From the NCBI GenBank assembly GCA_963851245.1, contig CAWKOH010000013.1:171391-235390 (forward strand): a stretch of DNA of 64,000 nucleotides, given 5' to 3'. Shown piece after piece: positions 55,147-63,871 of this stretch (position 1 is its first letter; each line of letters begins with the position of its first letter). The notes under the pieces are model-generated. The model saw only the letters and a program-made list of their open reading frames with translations, searched no databases and was not told the origin of the DNA. The position numbers were made by a program, and so were the translations under genes. The stretch is from CAWKOH01 sp963851245 (GTDB lineage: Bacteria; Actinomycetota; Acidimicrobiia; Acidimicrobiales; Palsa-688).

Positions 55147-56175
55147 GTGCAACGCCCGGCTGGGTGGATCCGAGGTCCGCTTCCTGACGCGGCGTTGGCT
55201 CTTAGCTGGGTGCCTTTTGCGTTCGCAGCCCACGTGGCCGAGGCTGGCGGCACCACCTCGCTGAGGCTGCTGTACGGATCGGTGATGTTCATCTCCTTCG
55301 TGCATCAACCGCTCACGTTCCCATTGGTGTATGCCAGTCCTTGGCGCCTCGCGACCCACAAGCGTCTGTTCCTGTGGTTCCCGCTCGGGGCCGTGATCGT
55401 GATCGCTGTGTCTGTGCAGGTGAGCCTGACCCTGGTTGCCGTGGTGGGGGGGATCTGGAATGCCGAGCACATCCTGATGCAGCGCTATGGCATCACTCGC
55501 TTCTACGGGCGCAAGGCGGGAGACGACCAGGGCTCGCTCGAGCGGTGGATGCTCGTGGCCTGGTTCCTCATCCCCCTGCTGTGGATAGCGGCCCGGGGCG
55601 ACCTCCATCACGTACTGGACCGGCTCTCGAGCGGAAGCGTGGACGCCGACGCGGTTGGCGTGCTGGCCCGGCTCACGACCGAAGCTGCCGTGGCGCTAGC
55701 CCTGGTGGTGGTCGCGGCCGCTTACCTGACCATGCGGTGGCTGCTCAACGAGCGTCGTCTGGTGACTGGCTGGAATCCGGGCAAGGCTATGTACCTCCTG
55801 TCCACGGCAGGGCTGTTCGGGTTGGCCTTCGTCGATCCGATCGCAGCCGTGGTTGGATTCGTGGCCTCCCATTCCATCGAGTACTTCAGTTTGGTGAACC
55901 GCTCGGTGGCGTCGGAGAGACAGCAAGTTGGATTGCTGGCCGGGATCGCCCGCCGGCCTCACGGCCAGCTGTCCTTCTTCGGCGGGTACGTCGCAGTCGC
56001 GACGGTCACCTTTTTCCTGCTGTACCGGGCCGCGCCCGCATCGGTCCTGCTGATGGCCATTCTCACCATCGGAGCCGTCCACTTCTTCTATGACGCCTTC
56101 ATTTGGAAGCTGCGCAAGGCCGAGGTGGCCGCATCTCTGGCCGGCCCCTCCCGTCCGCCGTTGGTGCTGAAATAG
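55147..56175 (+). CDS. Multi-span membrane protein with conserved-looking histidines
   Basis: A 342-residue protein with about eight transmembrane helices (WVPFAFAAHVAEAGG, LLYGSVMFISFVHQPLTF, LGAVIVIAVSVQVSLTLVAV, VAWFLIPLLWIAA, AVALALVVVAAAYLTM, and others). Histidines near membrane faces stand out: FVHQPLTFPLVY, WNAEHILMQRYGITRFYGRK, GFVASHSIEYFSLVNRS and AVHFFYDAFIWKLRK. The arrangement recalls integral-membrane di-iron or heme enzymes such as Blh-type carotenoid oxygenases, but I do not recognise the family. It ends 4 bp before a zinc alcohol dehydrogenase, so it probably shares a transcript with it. Confidence 0.75.
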   Translation: MQRPAGWIRGPLPDAALALSWVPFAFAAHVAEAGGTTSLRLLYGSVMFISFVHQPLTFPLVYASPWRLATHKRLFLWFPLGAVIVIAVSVQVSLTLVAVVGGIWNAEHILMQRYGITRFYGRKAGDDQGSLERWMLVAWFLIPLLWIAARGDLHHVLDRLSSGSVDADAVGVLARLTTEAAVALALVVVAAAYLTMRWLLNERRLVTGWNPGKAMYLLSTAGLFGLAFVDPIAAVVGFVASHSIEYFSLVNRSVASERQQVGLLAGIARRPHGQLSFFGGYVAVATVTFFLLYRAAPASVLLMAILTIGAVHFFYDAFIWKLRKAEVAASLAGPSRPPLVLK

Positions 56176-56179
56176 AGCC

Positions 56180-57211
56180 ATGCGCGCACTGCAGATGGTG
56201 AACTGGAAGAGCGATCCGGAGCTGGTCGATGTCGACCAGCCGCAACCGGGACCGGGGCAGGTGGTGATAAAGGTCGGCGGCGCCGGGGCCTGCCATTCGG
56301 ATATTCACATTCTTTACGAGTTGCCGGGCGAAGGGGCCACCCCATGGAAGCTGCCCTTCACGCTCGGCCACGAGTCCGCCGGCTGGGTTCACGCCGTCGG
56401 ATCTGGCGTCACAGGCCTCGATGTCGGCCAAGCGGTGGCTGTACACGGTGCTTGGGGTTGCGGTATCTGCAGCCGCTGCCGGGCCGGCGTCGAGAATTAC
56501 TGCGAGAGCCCGGTCCCGCAGGGCGGCCTCGGAACCGACGGTGGCATGGCGGAGTTCCTTCTGGTACCCGCGGCCCGTCATCTGGTTCCCCTTCCCGACG
56601 GCCTCGACCCGGCCGCCGCGGCCCCTCTCACCGATGCCGGGCTCACGCCATATCACGCCATACGCCGGTCCGGGCCCAAGCTCGGGCCGACAGCGACCGC
56701 TGTCGTGATCGGCATCGGGGGCCTGGGTCACATGGCGGTGCAGATCCTGAAGGCCACCACCGCGGCTCGAGTCGTGGCCGTGGACACCAAGGAGGAGGCG
56801 CTCGATTTGGCCCGTTCGCTCGGAGCTGACCACGTGGTGGCGCCTGGCGAGAGCGCGGCGAGGGAGATAAGGGGCAGGACGGACGGCCGCGGCGCGGACG
56901 TGGTGCTCGACTTCGTGGGTTCCGACGCCACCCTGCAGTTGGGTGTGGCAGCCTCCCGTCCTCTGGGTGACCTCACCATCGTCGGCATCGCGGGTGGGAG
57001 CCTTCCGCTGGGATTCTTCAGCGTCCCGTACGAGGTTTCGATGCAGACCGTCTATTGGGGCAGTCGATCCGAGTTGGTGGAGCTTCTCGATCTGGCCGCT
57101 CGCGGCCTGGTCCATGCTGAAATGACGATCTTTCCGCTCGAGAAGGCGCCCGAGGCCTACCGCGCTCTCCATGACGGGACCCTGTCGGGCCGAGCCGTCA
57201 TCGTTCCCTAG
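56180..57211 (+). CDS. Zinc-dependent alcohol dehydrogenase (MDR family)
   Basis: A 343-residue medium-chain dehydrogenase. Catalytic zinc ligands are C38 and H61-type positions in GAGACHSDIHI and TLGHESAGWV. The structural-zinc cysteines are in WGCGICSRCRAGVENYC, and the NAD(P) motif is VVIGIGGLGHMAVQIL. It is of the Adh/NAD-dependent primary alcohol dehydrogenase type. It lies 4 bp after the eight-helix membrane protein, suggesting that one makes or consumes an alcohol or aldehyde used by the other; this is an inference. Confidence 0.93.
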   Translation: MRALQMVNWKSDPELVDVDQPQPGPGQVVIKVGGAGACHSDIHILYELPGEGATPWKLPFTLGHESAGWVHAVGSGVTGLDVGQAVAVHGAWGCGICSRCRAGVENYCESPVPQGGLGTDGGMAEFLLVPAARHLVPLPDGLDPAAAAPLTDAGLTPYHAIRRSGPKLGPTATAVVIGIGGLGHMAVQILKATTAARVVAVDTKEEALDLARSLGADHVVAPGESAAREIRGRTDGRGADVVLDFVGSDATLQLGVAASRPLGDLTIVGIAGGSLPLGFFSVPYEVSMQTVYWGSRSELVELLDLAARGLVHAEMTIFPLEKAPEAYRALHDGTLSGRAVIVP

Positions 57212-57215
57212 GGTC

Positions 57216-58487
57216 TCAGACGCCGGGTTCCTCGGCGACCTCGAAACGGCCGGCGTAGGCCGCGAACGTCTTGCCTAGCTCGGCTCGGTCCAGCCCCAGA
57301 GCGGCCGGATCGTAACGGACCGTTCCGTACCGTCCCCGCGGGTGCTCGGCCATGAACGAGTCCATAGCGGCGCGGACAGAGGCGTTCATCGGTTGCCCCG
57401 CCAGTCGGTAGATCCGATCGACCATTCCGATGTCGTCAGCCATGAATTCGTTGAAGCGGACATCGATCGACTGGTCCTCGGGTAGCACCCCACGATCTTC
57501 GAGGCAGCTTCCGAGCATCCGCGCCAGGCGGTCAGCCCAGTAATGGCTGATCCACTGAACATCGACCCGGTCGTGGGTCATGCGGGCCGAGTAGGTCAGC
57601 ATCGTGGCCATCGAAGCTGTCACCGAAACCGGATCACGGTGGGTCACGACGTAGGTGGCGTCAGGGAACGTAGACCGCAGGGCGGGGAACTGCTCGAGAT
57701 GTTGCGGCGACTTGAGCACCCAGCGGGTGCCGCCTCGCTCCCACTGGAGCACCTTCAAGATCCGCAGGAGATAGGCGTAGCTCGATCGCTGGTCGATGGA
57801 GAGGTAGTAGTCACGCCAGGTGGGCATGGGCGCAATCGTCTCGAACAGCATGGTGGAGAAGTCGATGGCGAGAAGCTGGATCTCCTCGTGGACGTGGTCC
57901 ACGGTCATCTCGTGCATCCGGTTGAAGTGCGGCATGGCCGTGTTGACCATCCAGAGGGCCTGCTCGGTGCGAGCCCGGCGCGGGTCCTCCTGTCCCTGGC
58001 CCGGTTGCTCGCTGTCGGACAGCAGCGGTTCGAGACTTTCCCAGTATGGAAGGGATCGCAGGGCGGGGTCAGCGGACATCAGGTTGTGGAGATGGGTCGT
58101 ACCGGTGCGGGGCAGACCGCAGATGACGATCGGTGCCCGCACCTCCAGATCGAGAATCTCAGGATGGCGACGGACGCGATCCTCCAACCGCAGGCGGTTC
58201 CGAAGCAGGCCGGTCAACATCGAGTACTGGGCGAAGACGCCGGCGGGGCTCAGACGGGCCTCGGTCCGCAAGGCTCGGCACAGTATGTCCAGGCGCTCCA
58301 CGAAATCGTCTGGGCCGAAGTCGTCCAAGCCGGTCTGCTCCGCGGCGCCGGCCATCAGGGGCTCCGGAGCCAATTCCAACCCCGACGACGCCTCCGCCAT
58401 CTTGGCGAAGGTGGCCCGGATCTCATCACAGAACTGCGGCTCGGCCAGATCGTCGAGAGTGATGGGCGCCGGGCTCTGGCTCACCAC
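57216..58487 (-). CDS. Sulfotransferase-family protein
   Basis: A 423-residue sulfotransferase of the actinobacterial type. The PAPS 5'-phosphosulfate loop is VICGLPRTGTTHLHNLMSAD (about residues 120-139), and the 3'-phosphate site is TYVVTHRDPVSVTASMATML. The stretch TRWVLKSPQHLEQFPALRST is also family-typical. Actinobacteria, especially Acidimicrobiia and mycobacteria, carry many such genes; acceptors are mostly unknown (lipids, sterols, carbohydrates). It is followed on the same strand by nothing closely spaced; a DUF1214 gene precedes it by 39 bp. Confidence 0.92.
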   Translation of the reverse strand: MVSQSPAPITLDDLAEPQFCDEIRATFAKMAEASSGLELAPEPLMAGAAEQTGLDDFGPDDFVERLDILCRALRTEARLSPAGVFAQYSMLTGLLRNRLRLEDRVRRHPEILDLEVRAPIVICGLPRTGTTHLHNLMSADPALRSLPYWESLEPLLSDSEQPGQGQEDPRRARTEQALWMVNTAMPHFNRMHEMTVDHVHEEIQLLAIDFSTMLFETIAPMPTWRDYYLSIDQRSSYAYLLRILKVLQWERGGTRWVLKSPQHLEQFPALRSTFPDATYVVTHRDPVSVTASMATMLTYSARMTHDRVDVQWISHYWADRLARMLGSCLEDRGVLPEDQSIDVRFNEFMADDIGMVDRIYRLAGQPMNASVRAAMDSFMAEHPRGRYGTVRYDPAALGLDRAELGKTFAAYAGRFEVAEEPGV

Positions 58488-58526
58488 CCTGTCACCTTGG
58501 TTCGCTCCACGGGGTCGCCCACTGGC

Positions 58527-59600
58527 TCAGCGCACCTCTCCGATCGGCGTGATCTCCACCGTCGGCTGTTCAGGCAAAGAATCGGGCAGGAACCACCGGA
58601 ACCAGATCCGTCCCCGTCGGTGCCCGGCGGTCGACACCCAGTTGGGGTGGCCGGGATCGGTGTCGGCCACCACGATGGTCCAGGAGCCGTCCGGCTCGTA
58701 GCGGACCTGGGCGCCGTTGATGGTGACCCGTTCGTAGTCGTAGTTGTAGGTGTGCATGAACCGATTCCACAGGCACATGTTCCAGAAGGCGCAGGCCGGG
58801 GACCGGCCCCGTATGACCAGCGCCTGCCCATCCTCCAGGTCGAAAGTGCCCATGGCGTAGGAGGCGTCGCCGGCCGCCCAGCCTCGAGTCTTGGTGGGCA
58901 CCGGGTAGGGAGGGTCGATCGTGTTGGGTTGACCCAGCGACAGCGGGACCATCTGAGATTGATCGCGCACCCAGGTCAGGGCGGCCTGCAGCCGGCGGGC
59001 CAGGTCAGCGTCGGTGTCGACATAGCGGGACGGCGGGTCAACGGCGGTGATTTCCCAACGGGCCCGCCGGCCTGTAACCGGGTCCTCCAGGTAGTCGCGG
59101 GTCACGGCGCAGACGGCGTCGGCATCGAGACGGATCCACGGTGTGCCGTCCTCCGGATCGGTGGGTGAAAGCACCATGTCGATCGTCCCGTCCGGGGCGG
59201 GCGGTGCCTGAACGCTGTTGAGGCTGCCCACGATGCGGTCCGAATAGCGTCCGTCGTTGGGGCCGCCGTACACCGTCAACGACAGGTACACGGCGTCGCC
59301 GATGTGGACCCGTACCCGGTAGGTTCGGGCCGGATCGATGGGAGCGAAGCAATAGAAGGCGTCGGCGTTGTCGCCACCCCACTTCTTGTAGGGACCGACG
59401 ATGTCCACGAAGCGGGGCCGGGCCGGATCCGCCCAGACGTGAACGTCGGTGGCGACCTGAAGGATCGAGAAGATCCACCGGTGCGCTTCGAGCAGCGTGG
59501 CTTCGTCGTCCGTCCCGCTCAACTGCTCGACCAACCGGCGCTGGAGCGCCCCCAGCTCCTCGATCAACTCGGCGAAGACAGCCTGAGTCTGCTCGGCCAA
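58527..59600 (-). CDS. DUF1214-domain protein
   Basis: A 357-residue protein. The C-terminal DUF1214 domain has ASYAMGTFDLEDGQALVIRG, ACAFWNMCLWNRFMHTYNYD and WVSTAGHRRGRIWFRWFLPD. The N-terminal half (FVDIVGPYKKWGGDNADAFY, VRVHIGDAVYLSLTVYGG) is a beta domain seen in actinobacterial members. The function is unknown. It often lies beside sulfotransferase genes in actinobacteria, as here (39 bp upstream), which hints at a shared lipid or sterol-like substrate. It starts with TTG at 59600, behind GGAGGGGAGGG. Confidence 0.88.
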   Translation of the reverse strand: MAEQTQAVFAELIEELGALQRRLVEQLSGTDDEATLLEAHRWIFSILQVATDVHVWADPARPRFVDIVGPYKKWGGDNADAFYCFAPIDPARTYRVRVHIGDAVYLSLTVYGGPNDGRYSDRIVGSLNSVQAPPAPDGTIDMVLSPTDPEDGTPWIRLDADAVCAVTRDYLEDPVTGRRARWEITAVDPPSRYVDTDADLARRLQAALTWVRDQSQMVPLSLGQPNTIDPPYPVPTKTRGWAAGDASYAMGTFDLEDGQALVIRGRSPACAFWNMCLWNRFMHTYNYDYERVTINGAQVRYEPDGSWTIVVADTDPGHPNWVSTAGHRRGRIWFRWFLPDSLPEQPTVEITPIGEVR

Positions 59601-59631
59601 CGGTCCCTCCCCTCCTCGGATGAGGCCAGTT

Positions 59632-59886
59632 CTACCAGACGGGCCTCGAGAGGCGGGAGGCCGTGCGGTCTCCCGAGCTCTGATCGTCAGGGCGCCGATA
59701 GCGCCACACGGCTATCGGGGTGAAGATGGCGAAGAGGACCACCGACCACAAGAGGGCGAGGGCCACGTCGCTCCCGCTCCCGACTATCAGAGAGCGGACG
59801 GCGTCGACCATAGGGGTGATCGGTTGATACCTGGCGAACGGTTGCGTCCAACCTGGCATGGTGCGGACCGGAACGTAGGTGCCTGT
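59632..59886 (-). pseudogene. ABC-2 type transporter permease, C-terminal remnant
   Basis: The minus strand encodes TYVPVRTMPGWTQPFARYQP, ITPMVDAVRSLIVGSGSDVA, LALLWSVVLFAIFTPIAVWR and YRRPDD..., the last 80 residues of a DrrB-like drug exporter permease. Before TYVP the same frame is unrelated: it runs into a palindromic element at 59925-59949. No ATPase gene is nearby. It is a 3' fragment left by a deletion. Confidence 0.65.
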
Positions 59887-59917
59887 CCCGGTTCGCTGCT
59901 TGCGCGTTTGCCTGTCT

Positions 59918-59949
59918 GTGCGGAGAAATCGTCGCTCAGCGACGATTTC
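59918..59949. repeat. Palindromic dispersed repeat at a deletion edge
   Basis: GAAATCGTCGCT at 59925-59936 and its complement at 59938-59949 flank a single central base, a perfect 12-bp inverted repeat. The 18 bp from 59918 recur in reverse complement at 42677-42694 with one mismatch. It lies between the ABC-2 permease remnant and the 3' end of the LLM gene. Confidence 0.75.
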
Positions 59950-60020
59950 CACACTCGGAAGCGAGGATCGCGTCCGCACGCAGGGCGCCCCAGGTCGCCC
60001 ACGCGCAGCAGGGAAAGAGA

Positions 60021-60854
60021 TCAGCGCAGCTCGGACAGGGCAGCCGCCAGCGGCTCCAGGACGGCCGGAGTGTGCGGGGGCCGAAGATGAACGATGCCCA
60101 CTTGCATACCAGCTTCGCCGAACGCCACGGCGGCGGCCGCGGTGGCGGCGGGGTCCCCGTCGAACATCAGGTGGCTCGATAGAAGGATCTCGTCGGGGTT
60201 CCGTCCGATATCGCGGCAGTGGCCGTGCAGGATCTCCCGTTTGCGGGCGAAGTCCTGAGGCGTCCCGCCGACGTAGTTCCAGTGCTGAGCGAAGCGGGCG
60301 GCAGTACGGAGGGTGCGGCGCTCGCCGCTGCCCCCGATGCAGATCGGCGGATGAGGCTTTTGCACCCCCTTGGGCTCGTTGCGGGCGTCGACCAATTGGT
60401 AGTACTCGCCTTTGAAGTTGGTCGTCTCTTGGCTGAGCAGGCTGACCAGGACCTCGCAGGCCTCTTCGAAGCGGTCGCTGCGCTGGCGGGGCGGGCCGAG
60501 TTCGATCCCGTACGCCCCCGACTCCTGTTCGTTCCACCCGGCACCGATACCCAACTCGAGACGGCCGCCGGAGATGATGTCAAGGGCAGTGGCCATGTTG
60601 GCCAGAATGGCGGGATGCCGGTAGTGGATGCCGGTCACCAGCGTGCCCAGCCGAACCCGGCGGGTGGCCTGTGCCAGCGCGGTCAGTGTGGTCCACCCCT
60701 CCAGGCAGGGACCGGTCGTGTCGGAGAAGATGGGGTAGAAGTGGTCGAAGGTCCAGCCCGACTCGAATACCTCTATGTCGTCGGCCGCCTGCCAGACGGC
60801 GAGCATGTCGTTCCAGGTCGTGTGCTGTGGGGCGGTCTTGAAACCGAAGCGCAT
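60021..60854 (-). CDS. LLM class F420-dependent oxidoreductase
   Basis: A 277-residue LLM enzyme: MRFGFKTAPQHTTWNDMLAV, GWTFDHFYPIFSDTTGPCLE, RVRLGTLVTGIHYRHPAILA, GRLELGIGAGWNEQESGAYG and ICIGGSGERRTLRTAARFAQ. It belongs to a well-marked actinobacterial F420 family. The ATG at 60854 has TAGGTT exactly six bases upstream. It is monocistronic; downstream is the palindromic repeat and permease remnant. Confidence 0.92.
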   Translation of the reverse strand: MRFGFKTAPQHTTWNDMLAVWQAADDIEVFESGWTFDHFYPIFSDTTGPCLEGWTTLTALAQATRRVRLGTLVTGIHYRHPAILANMATALDIISGGRLELGIGAGWNEQESGAYGIELGPPRQRSDRFEEACEVLVSLLSQETTNFKGEYYQLVDARNEPKGVQKPHPPICIGGSGERRTLRTAARFAQHWNYVGGTPQDFARKREILHGHCRDIGRNPDEILLSSHLMFDGDPAATAAAAVAFGEAGMQVGIVHLRPPHTPAVLEPLAAALSELR

Positions 60855-60860
60855 GCGTCC

Positions 60861-60866
60861 AACCTA
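60861..60866 (-). promoter_or_regulatory. -10 box, leaderless start of the LLM gene at 60854
   Basis: On the minus strand, TAGGTT, six bases (GGACGC), then the ATG at 60854. Confidence 0.55.
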
Positions 60867-60959
60867 CGCGCTGGTGTTCCCTATCCCGGCGGTGGGCAAC
60901 GGGCGCGGCGAGGGCCCTATCGACCCGCGAAAGCCGCAGGGGCCGTAGGGTGGATCGGG

Positions 60960-61778
60960 ATGGTCGACGTCGAGCTCTTGTACCGTCAGCAGCTGACCGA
61001 CTCGGACATGGATCTCCTGCGAGGTGCGGTAGGTCCCGACGTTCCTGTAACAGAGGCGCTCGAGGCGGTCGCCACCGAGGAAGCGGTTTTCGGGGCCAGA
61101 GCCCTTGCCGAGGTATCCGTCGGAGTGTCACCGTTTCTGGCCTTCGCCACGGCCGTGCACCGGACCGCGGCCCGGCTGGAGACGGCGTCGTTCGTGGAGG
61201 AGCGTTGGGGCCCACGCACGCGCATACCTCTGTTCGACGTGGTCGCCCTGCGGGCGCTGGTGTCCGACCAGCTCAGACGATGGTTCCTCGTGGAGCTGCT
61301 GGCCTCCTACACGCGGGTGTCGAGCGGGGTGACCTGGACCCGGACGGCCCGGGGGTGGCGCCGCCGCCGGTTCAGCGAGCTCGATCCGGCTTCGCTGGCG
61401 CAGCAACTGGAGCTGGTGGGCCGGACCGAGCGGCCGGGCGTGTACCGCCGGCTGGGCGACCTTGCTCTGTTCCTGCTGGGCGTCTTTCCAGATCATCTTC
61501 CGGATATCGCCGGAGCGAGCGGGGACCGCCTTTTGCGTCTCTCAGGGATGCCATCCGGGGCCACCCGGGAGCTCGACGGTCGGGCCTTGCTCGAGTTTCT
61601 GGGCTCGCGGTGGTACACCGCGGCGGTCGTATGTGCCAGCTCCAACGGTCATCCCGTCACCGCCCCACTCGCCGTAGCCGGTCACATCGGCGAGCACTTC
61701 GGCGACGCCCGTCGCGTCGTCAACGCAGTCACGGACCGTTACCTCTTCCCGGTTCGGGAGCAGTGGTTCGGGGCCTGA
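60960..61778 (+). CDS. Conserved hypothetical helical protein
   Basis: A 272-residue, mostly alpha-helical protein: VDVELLYRQQLTDSDMDLLR, VATEEAVFGARALAEVSVGV, SPFLAFATAVHRTAARLETA, FDVVALRALVSDQLRRWFLV and RWYTAAVVCASSNGHPVTAP. I recognise no domain. The open frame reaches back to 60219, but that part is antisense to the LLM gene; the ATG at 60960 is the likely start (TAGGGT lies eight bases upstream). The next gene, a hydrolase, follows after 68 bp. Confidence 0.7.
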   Translation: MVDVELLYRQQLTDSDMDLLRGAVGPDVPVTEALEAVATEEAVFGARALAEVSVGVSPFLAFATAVHRTAARLETASFVEERWGPRTRIPLFDVVALRALVSDQLRRWFLVELLASYTRVSSGVTWTRTARGWRRRRFSELDPASLAQQLELVGRTERPGVYRRLGDLALFLLGVFPDHLPDIAGASGDRLLRLSGMPSGATRELDGRALLEFLGSRWYTAAVVCASSNGHPVTAPLAVAGHIGEHFGDARRVVNAVTDRYLFPVREQWFGA

Positions 61779-61846
61779 ATCCGGGGTGTCGGCACCTTCG
61801 ATAGGCGCAGCCTGCGAACTCGTGAGAACCAGGAGGAGGGACGGGT

Positions 61847-62773
61847 ATGACTGACGAAGGTGTGATCGACCCCTGGGTCTCCGAGTGGCTGGCATCCAAT
61901 CCACTCGGGGCAACGCCGTTCGAGGACCTGTCGCCGGAACTTCTGGCCCTGGCCCGAAATCCGGTGGGGCCACCCCCGACCCGGGAGGTAGCTGAGGTCA
62001 ACGACGAACAGGTCGGAGATGTCCCGGTGCGCATATATCGCGGTGAGGGACAGCCTACCGGGGTGGTCGCTTACTTCCACGGTGGCGGCTTCGTCATCGG
62101 GAGCATCGGGCTGATGGACGGCGTCGCTCGAGAGTTGGCGCACAGCTCCGGGGCGGTGGTGATCTCGGTGGAGTACCGGCTGGCGCCGGAGCACCCATAT
62201 CCGGCCGGGCTGGATGACTGCGAGCTGGTAACGCGCTGGGCCCTGGCCAACGTGGGACGCTTCGGGGTGCCGCCCGGCGCGGTGGCGGTAGCCGGCGAGA
62301 GCGCCGGCGGGAATCTGGCCGCGGCCGTGAGCCTCCGGCTCAGGGATACCGACCCTGATGCCCTCGGGGGCCAGGTCCTGATCTACCCTGCGGTGGCCGG
62401 GTCGGCCGTGTATCCCTCCGCCGTGGAGTTCGACGGGCTCGTCATCAGCCGCACCGCGGGCGAGCGGTTCTGGGCTGCTTACACCGCCGGTCGCGATCTC
62501 GAAGGGGATCAGTATGCGGTGCCTCTGCAGGCCAAAACCCTGAATGGCCTGCCTCCCGCACTGGTCGTCCTGGGCGGGTGCGACATGCTGCGAGACGAGG
62601 GTCGGGAGTATACGGCGCGACTGCGTCAAGACGGCGTGGACGCCGATGAGGTGTGCTACCCCGGCCAACCCCACGGCTTCGTCAACTTTGGATTCCCCGC
62701 GGCCGCCCAGGCGTTCGAACGCATCGGCGCCTGGTTGCGCACGAGCTTCGACGCCAGGCGAACGCTGCGATGA
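61847..62773 (+). CDS. Alpha/beta hydrolase, hormone-sensitive-lipase family
   Basis: A 308-residue esterase/lipase. The oxyanion motif is FHGGGFVIGS (near 78), the nucleophile elbow is VAGESAGGNLAAAV, and the catalytic Asp is probably in LGGCDMLRDEG with His in PGQPHGFVNFG. SVEYRLAPEHPYPAGLDDCE is the usual family stretch. Substrates are typically short acyl esters. A strong AGGAGGAGGGA precedes the ATG at 61847. Confidence 0.94.
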   Translation: MTDEGVIDPWVSEWLASNPLGATPFEDLSPELLALARNPVGPPPTREVAEVNDEQVGDVPVRIYRGEGQPTGVVAYFHGGGFVIGSIGLMDGVARELAHSSGAVVISVEYRLAPEHPYPAGLDDCELVTRWALANVGRFGVPPGAVAVAGESAGGNLAAAVSLRLRDTDPDALGGQVLIYPAVAGSAVYPSAVEFDGLVISRTAGERFWAAYTAGRDLEGDQYAVPLQAKTLNGLPPALVVLGGCDMLRDEGREYTARLRQDGVDADEVCYPGQPHGFVNFGFPAAAQAFERIGAWLRTSFDARRTLR

Positions 62774-62794
62774 AGGCGCCTTGCCCTCTCTTCC

Positions 62795-63865
62795 TCACCG
62801 CCGGGTGCGATCCGTACGGGGGTATGTGACGACAGCCGGGCGCCCGGGAAGCTTCAGGTAGCGAAGCACGTCCGCGGCGTCGTCAACGAGTACGCCCAGG
62901 TTGCCGTCCGCGATCGGTTCGAGGGGCGCGATGTTTATCACCCCACCCGCCAACGACCACGTCGCCACGACACTTCCACCGACGAGAGCGATCGGTCGGA
63001 ACACGCCGTTGGTCGTCACTACATCGCGATGGGCGCCGACGACAGGCGAGCGCGACACCCATCCGTGAAGCAGCGGATCGAAAGGGCCGAGCAGGAGTGG
63101 CGCCGGAAGCCCTCCGGGGCTGACTCCGGCCCTGCCCTCGAGTCGGCCTTCGATCGCGTCTGCCGCAGCCATTCCCAGCCTGGCATCGGCCAAGGTGATG
63201 CCCGTCCACTTCGCCAGGTCCTCCTCCGAGGCGGGCGTGTGGCCGGCCAGGTATCGGCTGGCCAGCCGGGCGAGCGCGTCGGCCCGGTCGATGGGGGAGG
63301 GTGCCGGTCCCAGCCAGGTGTCGACCGAGACGAAGGCGTGATCGCCGCCGATCATGGGGCCCCTGACCACTATCCCCCGGATGGTGGCGGCGGCCAGGAT
63401 TTGGACCACGGCCTGGCCCGCGGTCGGGATCCCGGCGGCGTCGAGGGAGGCGCGTAGAGCCGTCCTCGTCTGCGGACCTTCGCCGACGGCGGTGGCGACC
63501 ACCTCGACGGCGCGCTCCGCCTGCGCCGGCGTGATTCCCTCCTGCCCGAGCCTGCGGGCGTTGCCGGTGGCGAGTTGCGGGGTGGTCAGCGGATGGAGCC
63601 ACCAGTAGTCCTCGGCTGCTACCAGGTGCAGAGTGCCGCGGTTCAGCCAGGAGACAACCAACTGTTTCCTTTTCAGAGCTTCGTCGACCTCAGCCGATGT
63701 GAGACCTCTGGACCGAGCGCGGATGGCCAGGCGGGCCCCCCGGGCGTCCTGGGCCTGGATGGCCAGCAAGTGCCGAACGACCGCTGCCGGCGAGCGCCCT
63801 GAGCGATCGGTCAAGAGCTGGGCCCGGAGCCGCGCCTCCACGATGCCGGCGTCTCCGTTGGCCAC
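62795..63865 (-). CDS. AlkZ-like winged-helix DNA glycosylase family protein
   Basis: A 356-residue protein of the HTH_42/AlkZ family. The N-terminal AVVRHLLAIQAQDARGARLA carries the Gln-x-Gln motif that is catalytic in AlkZ interstrand-crosslink glycosylases. LVVSWLNRGTLHLVAAEDYW and LLLGPFDPLLHGWVSRSPVV also match. Some members are antibiotic self-resistance enzymes and others have unknown targets. The GTG at 63865 has TAACCT exactly six bases upstream. It is another repair-type gene in a window with two SOS boxes, though no SOS box lies here. Confidence 0.9.
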   Translation of the reverse strand: MANGDAGIVEARLRAQLLTDRSGRSPAAVVRHLLAIQAQDARGARLAIRARSRGLTSAEVDEALKRKQLVVSWLNRGTLHLVAAEDYWWLHPLTTPQLATGNARRLGQEGITPAQAERAVEVVATAVGEGPQTRTALRASLDAAGIPTAGQAVVQILAAATIRGIVVRGPMIGGDHAFVSVDTWLGPAPSPIDRADALARLASRYLAGHTPASEEDLAKWTGITLADARLGMAAADAIEGRLEGRAGVSPGGLPAPLLLGPFDPLLHGWVSRSPVVGAHRDVVTTNGVFRPIALVGGSVVATWSLAGGVINIAPLEPIADGNLGVLVDDAADVLRYLKLPGRPAVVTYPRTDRTRR

Positions 63866-63871
63866 GATCTC

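Noticed and set aside
57543..59168. 541-codon plus-strand frame opposite the sulfotransferase and DUF1214 genes
   Set aside because: It spans two well-identified genes on the other strand and has no motif of its own.
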